64,000 bases of DNA from Ustilaginoidea virens (Eukaryota > Ascomycota > Sordariomycetes > Hypocreales > Clavicipitaceae), in the NCBI RefSeq assembly GCF_000687475.1, contig NC_057316.1, positions 5,270,001-5,334,000 of the forward strand, given 5' to 3'. Under the pieces are notes generated by a model. It was not told the origin of the DNA. It searched no databases and worked only from the letters and a program-made list of their open reading frames with translations. Every line of letters begins with the position of its first letter. The stretch's first letter is position 1. Positions 55,798 through 64,000 of this stretch are shown one piece after another. The translations under genes were made by a program, and so were the position numbers.

Positions 55798-56598
55798 CTA
55801 AAACTCATAAGCATATCCGTCCGCAGGCACCTGGGAATAGACTGTCATCAAGCCAGGCGGGCAATGGAAGCATGACCAGGTACGTCCCCAACCCGAAATG
55901 CCAGCCGTATCATGAAAGTAGGCCTGGCGATGCGACGAACTCGGACCCTCCCCCCAACTCCCTCCCAACCCTTGAGATTCCCATCCCATTTCTACGAAAT
56001 AGTTTTCCAATCCAGGAGCAAAAGGAAGTGCCGAAAACCAGTACTGGCCTTCATAATGAGTGTCTGGTGGCGCGTTCTTTTGCACTGGCCTATCGACTTT
56101 GAATTCGCTACCACAGGTTGGCCAATAAACCGCACGGCTTCGAAAGTTGAACGCCTTCAATTTGACGCATTTCTTGCCCTGGGGACACTCCAAAGTCTCA
56201 ACCGGAACGTCTCCCAATTCATCTAAAGTCGGCCTGTGGCAAGTAACTCTTCCTATATGTGGAGTATTCCTGTCGCAGTAGCCTCCCAGGCAACGAGTAC
56301 CAGGTCTAGCCCTATTGCATGCGTCGTGCGCTGGTCCGAGCAAATTATTGATCGCCGCGGTATTTTTAACTTCGCCATACACAGGGTGACGTTTCTGAAG
56401 CGCTGGACTGGTCAGTTTATTTAAGCGGCTCACTTCTGCGATAAACTCGTCGAAAGAAAGGTCGGCAACAGATCCGGAGTGATGAGAAGAAGCACGATTC
56501 ACTACAGCTAGGTCGCGTCGAGGGACAGGCAAAGGGTTAATGAGATGCGCAAGACCTGTCGAGATTATGACAAGAGAAGAGAGGAGTAATGGTAACAT
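55798..56598 (-). CDS. Secreted cysteine-rich protein, possible effector
   Basis: Single exon, 266 residues. The chosen start gives a signal peptide (MLPLLLSSLVIISTGLA, cleavage likely near AHL); an ATG 30 codons upstream would put this hydrophobic segment inside and is less likely. PRR at about residue 28 and QKR near residue 69 could be Kex2-type sites that leave a mature form beginning HPVYGEVKN. The mature part has nine Cys (as in RTRCLGGYC, ECPQGKKCVKLKAF, WPTCGSEF, WSCFHCPPG) and many Trp/Tyr, as in small secreted fungal proteins. No enzyme motif is seen. Codon use is clearly less GC-biased than in neighbouring genes. Role in host interaction is inference only. Divergent from SSC1. Confidence 0.75.
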   Translation of the reverse strand: MLPLLLSSLVIISTGLAHLINPLPVPRRDLAVVNRASSHHSGSVADLSFDEFIAEVSRLNKLTSPALQKRHPVYGEVKNTAAINNLLGPAHDACNRARPGTRCLGGYCDRNTPHIGRVTCHRPTLDELGDVPVETLECPQGKKCVKLKAFNFRSRAVYWPTCGSEFKVDRPVQKNAPPDTHYEGQYWFSALPFAPGLENYFVEMGWESQGLGGSWGEGPSSSHRQAYFHDTAGISGWGRTWSCFHCPPGLMTVYSQVPADGYAYEF

Positions 56599-57470
56599 CT
56601 TAAGTTGCAGAGACGTAAAAGAAAAAGGTGGATAGCCCAGGTGTTGTCTTGGAAATTTAAGATGGCTTGATGTGACCTTGGGTGGCAAGGTAACACGGAG
56701 GATTGATATAATTACTTATGGTATCTAGCCTGTAAAAATGTATAGATCATAGTATAAATAGATGAATCGCTAAGATAAAAGTATAGTTGAGTTTAAGCAT
56801 GACTTATACGCCCAGCCGACGTCCACCCCAAGGATGTCAAACAATTCCAGGCACGCTTGGGGTTTATCCCCTTTACGAGACAGACATCACTTCTGGATGT
56901 CCCCCCCCTTTTTTTTTACACATATATGTTGGAAAAAAAAATCTCGAGATGAAAAGCTTTTATATCTTATCTGAAAAATCTGGCCTGATTATCGCATCGA
57001 GGCCGGACCCCTACCGCAGCTATCACTCCGAGCCCTAGGATATAACTTGAGCGGTGTGTGAGAACCCCGTCTGATACTCAACGGAAGAGAAACGGGGGTT
57101 TGTAATTGGAGCATTCAACAGTTTGAAAACGAGAGAATGCATTGAGGGATTATAAGTGCTGCGAATGGTGTAGGGGCAGGCAAATACATGCACGCAACGG
57201 GAAATAAATCATGGTAAATGTCGCAAAGTTAAGTTTAAGCAGCGTCAGAAGCGATTCGTGCTCCGTCAAAATTGAGGCTAGCTTTTTCTGAACAACTACG
57301 TAAAAGCAAAGCAATGACAAGCAAACTTAATGGTCTGCAAAATCATCGTATAAGAATGAAGAACGGAGCAGGGAGGCGAAGCTTGACGATGCACCCCTTC
57401 CTCACGTGCAACAATGTGTAGTGTGGTCTCTTGTGGTGGAGGGACCGTGACGAGAGAAAGCCAGGGACAT

Positions 57471-57504
<34 letters not shown>

Positions 57505-57798
57505 GAGAGGAAATCAAAAGACGAAATTCCCCAGAGTCTTGGTTGGTGGGGCCCCTTCCTCGGAACAGCCTTGATCCGAATCTGGTCATCACCCGCGGTG
57601 GAGAACCTCCTTGCTTTGCTGCTTCTTCTGCCGCCTTCTATGGTCCGCCAAAAAAATTCGCTTTCCTCCCCTTACCAGAACACAACTTCCAACCCTTTCC
57701 TTCTCCTCTTTTCATCACCTCTCCCTATCTGGAGCACAGCATCATCGAGTCGATTCTCTTTCTTCATTGTACAGTAGTCCTCTGCCATCATATTCAAG
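56599..57798. promoter_or_regulatory. Divergent intergenic region
   Basis: 1.2 kb between the secreted-protein gene and SSC1. It is moderately AT-rich, with an A26 run (57479-57504) and a pyrimidine-rich stretch before the SSC1 start. No clear heat-shock element could be called. Confidence 0.4.
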
Positions 57799-59919
57799 AT
57801 GTTGGCCTCACGACTTTCTCGAGCTGTAAGTACCATGCTTTGCTTTTCAAAAGAAATACCCTCAACTCCCACCTTCCCGTCTTTTAGTCTCGCGTGCACT
57901 GCTGACGAAACCCATTTGCGGCAGCTTCCCCGAGCCACGCCAATCACAGCTCGATCGGCAGCCTTTGCCAGGTCGCCCTTGCTCCCCAGATTTTCCCGCC
58001 ATCAGTCCACTGCGGCCGAAGGCGAGAAGGTCCAGGGCGCCGTCATCGGCATCGATTTAGGTACTACTAATTCTGCCGTCGCCATTATGGAGGGCAAAGT
58101 TCCTCGCATCATTGAAAACTCGGAAGGTGCCCGCACCACTCCTTCAGTTGTTGCCTTCGCCGAGGATGGCGAGCGACTGGTCGGTGTTGCCGCCAAGCGA
58201 CAGGCTGTCGTGAACCCAGAGAACACCCTGTTCGCCACCAAGCGATTAATAGGGCGCAAGTTCACCGATGCCGAGGTCCAGCGTGACATCAAGGAAGTGC
58301 CTTACAAAATAGTACAGCACTCCAATGGTGACGCCTGGGTTTCAGCCCGTGGCCAGAACTACTCTCCTTCCCAGATTGGTGGTTTCGTTCTCAATAAGAT
58401 GAAGGAGACTGCCGAGGCTTACCTCTCCAAGCCCGTCAAGAATGCTGTCGTCACTGTCCCTGCCTACTTCAACGATGCTCAGCGACAAAGCACCAAAGAT
58501 GCTGGTCAAATTGCTGGCCTCAACGTTCTCCGCGTTGTCAATGAGCCTACTGCCGCAGCCCTCGCTTATGGTCTCGAGAAGGAGGCCGACAGTGTCGTCG
58601 CAGTCTACGATCTCGGTGGCGGTACCTTTGATATTTCCATCTTGGAGATCCAGAACGGTGTTTTTGAGGTGAAATCCACCAACGGTGATACGCATCTTGG
58701 CGGTGAAGACTTTGATATTCACCTGGTCCGACACATTGTCGCCGATTTCAAAAAGACTTCAGGCATTGACCTGTCCAGTGATCGCATGGCTATTCAGCGC
58801 ATCCGTGAAGCTGCTGAAAAGGCAAAGATTGAGCTTTCTTCCTCCCTGCAGACCGACATCAACTTGCCCTTCATCACTGCCGATGCCTCTGGCCCCAAGC
58901 ACATCAACATGAAGCTCACCCGTTCGCAGCTGGAGAAAATGGTTGAATCCCTGATCACTCGGACTATTGAGCCTGTCCGAAAAGCCCTGAAGGATGCTGG
59001 TCTGCAGGCCAAGGAAATCCAGGAGGTCATCTTGGTTGGTGGAATGACTCGTATGCCAAAAGTCGCCGAGTCCGTCAAGAGCATTTTCGGACGGGAGCCT
59101 GCCAAGTCTGTCAATCCCGACGAGGCTGTTGCCATAGGAGCTGCTATCCAGGGCGCCGTTCTCTCTGGTGAAGTCAAGGATCTCCTTCTCCTCGACGTTA
59201 CTCCTCTGTCGCTCGGTATCGAGACCCTGGGTGGTGTATTCACTCGTTTGATTAATCGCAACACCACGATTCCGACAAAGAAGTCCCAGGTCTTCTCCAC
59301 TGCAGCTGACTACCAGACTGCTGTCGAAATCAAGGTCTACCAGGGCGAGCGTGAGCTTGTCAAGGATAACAAGCTGCTGGGCAACTTCCAACTTGTGGGC
59401 ATCCCGCCTGCTCACCGTGGCGTTCCTCAAGTCGAGGTCACCTTTGACATTGATGCCGATTCCATTGTCCACGTCCACGCCAAGGACAAGTCCACCAACA
59501 AGGACCAGTCCATTACCATCGCTTCCGGCTCTGGTCTTTCCGAGAACGAGATCCAGCAGATGGTTGAGGACTCTGAAAAATACGCCGAGGCTGACAAGGA
59601 GCGCAAGAACGCCATCGAAGCGGCCAACCGCGCTGATAGCATGCTGAATGATACTGAGCGCACCTTGAACGAGCACGCCGACAAGCTTGACAAGACCGAG
59701 GTCGACGCCATTAAAGAGAAGATCACCGCCCTGCGCGAGTTTCTTGCCAAGAGCCAGTCTGGAGAGAGTACCGCTACTGCTGCCGAGATCAAGGAGAAGA
59801 CTGACGACCTGCAGATGGCTAGCTTGAACCTTTTCGACAAGATGCACAAGGCCCGCAACGAAAGCAGCTCTAGCGAACAGCAACCTGAAGGCGAGAACAA
59901 GGGCGAGAACAAGCCATGA
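57799..59919 (+). CDS. ssc1: Mitochondrial HSP70 (SSC1/mortalin)
   Basis: ATP-driven matrix chaperone and import motor. Exons 57799-57825 and 57925-59919, 673 residues. The 99-nt intron (GTAAGT, branch GCTGAC, GGCAG) has no in-frame stop and a length divisible by three, so the unspliced frame stays open; splicing is preferred because it gives the usual presequence [19 protein letters not shown]. The nucleotide-binding domain starts [19 protein letters not shown], then [16 protein letters not shown] and [14 protein letters not shown]; the linker is [21 protein letters not shown]. The substrate domain and helical lid follow, ending in a Glu/Asn/Lys-rich tail instead of EEVD, as expected for a mitochondrial form. 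Convergent with SRP68. Confidence 0.97.
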   Translation: MLASRLSRAVSTMLCFSKEIPSTPTFPSFSLACTADETHLRQLPRATPITARSAAFARSPLLPRFSRHQSTAAEGEKVQGAVIGIDLGTTNSAVAIMEGKVPRIIENSEGARTTPSVVAFAEDGERLVGVAAKRQAVVNPENTLFATKRLIGRKFTDAEVQRDIKEVPYKIVQHSNGDAWVSARGQNYSPSQIGGFVLNKMKETAEAYLSKPVKNAVVTVPAYFNDAQRQSTKDAGQIAGLNVLRVVNEPTAAALAYGLEKEADSVVAVYDLGGGTFDISILEIQNGVFEVKSTNGDTHLGGEDFDIHLVRHIVADFKKTSGIDLSSDRMAIQRIREAAEKAKIELSSSLQTDINLPFITADASGPKHINMKLTRSQLEKMVESLITRTIEPVRKALKDAGLQAKEIQEVILVGGMTRMPKVAESVKSIFGREPAKSVNPDEAVAIGAAIQGAVLSGEVKDLLLLDVTPLSLGIETLGGVFTRLINRNTTIPTKKSQVFSTAADYQTAVEIKVYQGERELVKDNKLLGNFQLVGIPPAHRGVPQVEVTFDIDADSIVHVHAKDKSTNKDQSITIASGSGLSENEIQQMVEDSEKYAEADKERKNAIEAANRADSMLNDTERTLNEHADKLDKTEVDAIKEKITALREFLAKSQSGESTATAAEIKEKTDDLQMASLNLFDKMHKARNESSSSEQQPEGENKGENKP

Positions 59920-60922
59920 TGCTTCTCTGCGGCATCTTTTCTTTTTCCAAGGTCCCTCTCCCCCCCCCAAATAAAAAACCAGCACAATGGGATCTGTTCG
60001 AGTATAAGTGTAGCGTCGGGCGTGGCATAGATGTCTTTTCTGCTTTTGTATACCTTCACTGTACCTATAACCGCCTCAAGCTACTGTATCTGTATTTGGT
60101 TTTTCTCTTCTACACCATGTTTTACCCATGTTATTTAATACCCTGGTAGGCGAAAAAAAACATCAGGCGTTGGAGCATCAAAACCCTCTTTGAAAAGTTT
60201 GTCGGATTGATTTACGAGACGAAGATACGGCATCAAATGAGGTCAGTGATTGGATTGATTATTGTGAAACCTACTCTTACAGCTAGAAGATAATAAATTC
60301 CCCCCTCTGAATTGTATGAGCATAGCCTTGTATTCATCCACCACGCCCCCATAACCCGGTAAACATGTCTTGGCTGATTTGTTTTTTGTACGTTGACGCT
60401 TATTCCCTGCCCAAGTAGGTACCTAGGTAGGTGGGTAGGGTAGTAAGTATGTGATTGCTCCAAGGTCCGCGTTCAAAACTCGGGCGATGACATTGACCCG
60501 CTCGAGGCCAACGACTCTCCTGGTGTTTCAAACCCGCCATGATCGAGTCGCAATGGGCCGCTGCAAAGGGGGAAAAGTATACACAGCCCGTGGCCCGATA
60601 CAATGAATGCACAAGCACACGATGGTGTCGATTTTTGACCATACGGCATGGAGCTGCACAAGCGTTTTTGTTCCTCACATTGTTGGACGTCTTGGAACTT
60701 GCATGTCTGGTGCCGTCGATCATTGCTGATTCTCGGGACATTGTGGACATTTGGCGTGGTCAGGAGAAATCGCGGGTCAGGGGAGTTTCCATAAAGGATC
60801 GCAAAGGATGTGGCGAAAAAAGAGGCATGTGCGAGGAGTCCCCGAGTATACGCGACTGCGAGATTGGTTTTTATTCATTGGGCGGTGCTAACTCTAGATA
60901 CTTTCCATGTATGAGGCCCCCT
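59920..60922. other. Convergent 3' intergenic region
   Basis: 1.0 kb between the stop codons of SSC1 and SRP68. Contains a polypyrimidine/C-run near 59958 and an AGGTACCTAGG cluster (60415-60435). No gene supported. Confidence 0.45.
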
Positions 60923-62989
60923 TCAACGACCGAACCCAAACCATCCCTTCTTCTTTGTCTGGTCGCCTTGGGCGGCGGGCTGGTCGGCGGTTGAGCCGCG
61001 TGGGGCTGAGCCCGACGCTCCTTCTGCATACTTTCTACTTGGATAATCGATGTAGTTCCACGCCACGTCTAGGAAGATGGGCTTCAGGGGAATCAGTTCC
61101 ATCTTGGGGGGAAACTCGACGATCTTGCGAGGGTTGATGCGACGTGGGTACACGTGCAGTCTCTTGATGAGAGGTGGCTCAATAGGCTCCTCGGCGTCGG
61201 CTTCGGCGCGTTCGGCGTCGCGCAAGTTGTGGAGATGGACGATGGCGCGGTAGCGCTGGAGCTCACCGTTGACGAGCTTCTCCAGATACCTAACGGCTTC
61301 GGGGTGGACGTCGATGCTGAGGGGTCGCTGGTGGTGGTTGTCTGTCTGTGGTGGTATTTTGGAAGATGCTTCCTGCACCATGGAGTAGGCATGGTTGATC
61401 AATGCGAGAGTGTTGAGGGCGTTTCCGAGAATCGCATGAGATCGCGCAATCGAAAGGCATCTATAGTTGCCGAGTTGTTTTACGTTAGTTCCCATTCGAG
61501 GAGCAGGGTGTGGTGGTGGAAGAGGGAAGTCTTGGCCAACGTCTTTGATCTTCCAACTTACTTGAGTGCTTCAAAGTACTTTGCGCAGCCACAGATGCTC
61601 GTTGCCAGACTTTCGTCAGCAGCCACTCCGGGCAGTTCCTTGACAGACTCCAGGTTCTGCAGGGTACCGTCGTACAAGGCCACCTTCTCCTTCAACTTGG
61701 CAAGCTTTTTGCTCGGCGGGAGCTCTCTTGCCTTGTTCTGCTGGGCATCGGCGTCTCCCGATGCCGTCGCCTTGGCCTTTTTCCTTCTGAGCTGAGTGTA
61801 TTCTTCCGGCGCGCCGTCGTGCTGGCCGGTGAGAACTCTGTTTCGTCCGATGCGCCAACTAATCATCTCGTAATTCACAGCGGTGCGGGTGATTTGCAGC
61901 CGCTGCATCCGAGCGTCGCTCTGGGCCACGCCCTCTGCTTTGAGTTCGTCGATGGACTGCTTTGCGGCATCCACGGCGTCCTGCGTGGCCATGAGGACCT
62001 CGTCGTAGTGAGCGGCGAGCTTGTGAGGCTGCTGATCGGTAGACTGGGCAATGTTGTCGGCAAGGCGAGTCTTTGCGGTTTGCACCGAGGCCCAGGCCAG
62101 CGATATCCGCGCGTCTTCGATTTGAACCTCGCGGGAGCGCCAGGTAATGGTTCTGGGAGTGTTGTCTGCATTGCCACCGGATGCGGAGGAGTCGCCCCCC
62201 TGGGCGAGGATGCTCGAGTCGATGCGGTCAATTTCTCGCACGAGGCTGGCATCGGATCGAGGGAACGAGTTCTTGGCAATCGAGGCGATGGGTACACTTC
62301 GCGGCGTTTTCAATTGGTAGGCGGCGTAGCGAATGGAAGGGTCTATCGTCTCAGAGAGGAGGTCCTTGAAGAGATCGCCCTGACCAAGAGAGGCCAGGGC
62401 GCTGTAGACGATCCTGGCGACGGCGTAGTTTTCGAGGCAAAGCTCCCAGTTTTTCTTTTCGAAAAACATGGCACCACGCATCAACGAGGCATAGGATTTC
62501 GCCTCGAGAACATCGACAATGGACGCACCGGACGCAGAAGTGGACAATGCGTCGACCAGGACCTCGGCCGTCTTGGCGGCTTTGGTCAGTCTGGAAACAA
62601 TGTGAGATCTAGCACGTCCGGCGATGTCCTTCTTGGCAGCGGTACGCGAGGCCTTGATGCTCATGGCCTGCGCCCAAGCTCGTTCGCTCGTGAGCAGCAG
62701 CAAATGCACATGGCTGTCCAGACGAACGATGGGATGATGCAATCAGTCATGGGGATCAAGAGATAGTCAACAGCAGTCAGCGGCCAAGACCAACTCACTC
62801 GTTCGTAGAAGACACGGCCTCGGATATGGCGAGACCTCGGTTTTGAAATTTGCCTCGGTTTTTGGTGACAATTCCAAGCTTCTTGCGAGCGCTCAACAAC
62901 CGCTTGGCAAGCTGACGGTGATAGGTCGAGTAGTCCCCATACAAGAGGGCTTGGTCCCGACCCTGGACCACGAAGCTGGTAATATTCAT
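60923..62989 (-). CDS. srp68: Signal recognition particle subunit SRP68
   Basis: Binds SRP RNA and SRP72 in the cytosolic particle that targets ribosomes to the ER. Exons 62989-62799, 62713-61562 and 61460-60923 give 626 residues, the usual size. Donors are GTGAGT and GTAAGT; acceptors GGACAG and CTATAG. The joins restore SSTNDHVHLLLLTSERAW and FEALKCLSIARSHAILGN. The N-terminal RNA-binding helices read QALLYGDYSTYHRQLAKRL and RKKLGIVTKNRGKF; the middle has FFEKKNWELCLENYAVARIVY, EVLMATQDAVDAAKQSID and NYEMISWRIGRNRVLTG. The C-terminus has SFPPKM-like residues, DVAWNYIDYP, and ends in a short Lys/Gly/Phe tail (KKKGWFGFGR). Start is the ATG before NITSFVVQGRDQ. Confidence 0.95.
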
Positions 62990-64000
62990 TTGGGGGAGGC
63001 AGGCCTTCGAATAACGTCGCAGAGCAGCCTGATGAAGACGACGGGGTCTGTGTGGTGTGGACTTGTTGCTGGGGATTTCAGAGTCCGCACTAGTTACTTG
63101 TTGGAGATTTGTTGGTCGTGGACCGTGGTGTTTGGCAGATGTGCGTTTGACAGTGGGGCTTTGAGATGTTCCGCTTCCATGGCGCGGCGGGGCAAAAAAG
63201 GGTGGATACGATAAGAGAGGGATAAGAAATGGCCACTAGTCCCAAACGGGCCAAGAAAGGGAAGGAAGGGAGGGAAGGAGGAAGAAGAAAAGAAGAGAAT
63301 AGACGAATGTCCAGTCCCATTATAATTGCTGCTTTGCAACGTGTGGACGGAAAATGTATAGGAGAGAGAGCATAAGAGACGGCCTGGGAGTGTGCCAAAA
63401 CACCCCCAGTTGCCAGCCAGTCGTCGGCTGGAAGTCGCAGGGTTGACAGTGTGTTGGACGCATTCACATCACAGCAGCATATTTCAAGTTGGGGTGCTAC
63501 TTGGCGGCACTCCTTGCATTGACGGTTATCCGATCCGGACGCAGCCACGCCACAGATTCGTGAGCGACCTGGCCGGTGCGGTCGTGGTACTGGAAAGCAT
63601 GTGAAGTTGAGTCGAGGAGGGCGCGAGTCACCCAGACAGACAGGTATTGATAGTAGGTAAGGTATGTTAGCTAAGGTGGTACCAGGAGGGTCGGTACGTT
63701 AGGTACGAGTACCTTGGGTACTGTTGGCCAGAGAGGTACAGGTGTACGTGCAGTGTACAGGTGCAACGTTGACAGCTTCCATGGCAATGGCGACAAAGGG
63801 CACAATGGGATTTATTAGAGTTGTGCATCCATCCGGTGGTACTCGCGGTACTCGCATCCGGCCCGGATGTGTTACTTACTGCTGGAGACAGAGACAGCCT
63901 TTGGCTCTCAGCCAGCACCTTGCTGAACAGTACTCACGCTGACAACGGCAATCGCACGGCTGCAGAGCTGTTGCGACATGATGAAAGATGGGGAAAACTT
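62990..64000. other. Intergenic region at right edge
   Basis: 1.0 kb upstream of SRP68. It has a GGAAGG/AGAAG-rich stretch (63255-63300) and an AGGTACG/GGTACC cluster (63653-63725). No gene is supported up to the window edge. Confidence 0.4.

Noticed and set aside
58759..59985. 408-codon antisense frame across SSC1
   Set aside because: Antisense frames over HSP70 genes are a known consequence of their codon pattern; no domain is recognisable and the sense gene is certain.
63938..63979. Possible first exon (MSQQLCSRAIAVVS then GTGAGT) on the minus strand at the right edge
   Set aside because: No convincing continuation downstream on the minus strand could be found; too short to support.

Overview
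The window is nuclear DNA of a filamentous ascomycete, most likely a sordariomycete of the order Hypocreales. Evidence: eukaryotic genes broken by short introns (56-182 nt) with GTRNGN donors, CTAAC/CTGAC branch sites and CAG/TAG acceptors; fungal-only families (Zn2Cys6 regulator, DUF2415-type protein, MSS116/CYT-19 helicase); GC-rich codon use; and intergenic DNA full of homopolymers and copies of AGGTACCT/CCTAGG and TACGGAGTA. The order-level placement is inference from family resemblance; no species is claimed.

Layout. 1-17.2 kb is a dense housekeeping block: 3' part of an INCENP/Sli15 gene (+), mitochondrial DEAD-box helicase MSS116 type (+), PEX7 (-), an AlkB-type dioxygenase with CUE and GRF domains (+), RIB7 reductase (+), ribokinase (+), an uncharacterised three-exon gene (-), a UBC-fold protein without the usual catalytic-cysteine context (-), and CCDC124/Lso2 (-). 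17.2-32.0 kb is a nearly gene-free stretch of 14.7 kb made of low-complexity DNA; inside it lies an 803-bp AT-rich element with ~75-bp terminal inverted repeats, a 10-bp flanking direct repeat and six tandem ~93-bp units (20,280-21,082). 32.0-44.2 kb holds a six-exon MFS transporter (+), a Zn2Cys6 regulator (+), an intron-containing tRNA-Phe (+) and a large PH-domain protein (-). 44.2-47.7 kb is a second gap. 47.7-63 kb holds an uncharacterised coiled-coil protein (+), an L-2-hydroxyglutarate dehydrogenase-like flavoprotein (+), a DUF2415/WD40-like protein with an apparent frame break (-), a secreted Cys-rich protein (-), mitochondrial HSP70 SSC1 (+) and SRP68 (-).

The genes do not form a pathway cluster. 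They serve chromosome segregation, mitochondrial RNA folding and protein import, peroxisome import, DNA/RNA dealkylation, riboflavin and ribose metabolism, ribosome care and ER targeting. No secondary-metabolite cluster, CRISPR array or viral gene is visible. All exon joins were worked out by hand from splice signals and reading-frame continuity; statements about homologues come from family knowledge, not from a search.

The most unusual items are the TIR element with its tandem hairpin units, the placement of long C-runs just after 5' splice sites in several introns, the two dispersed palindromic motifs, and the frame break in the DUF2415 gene.
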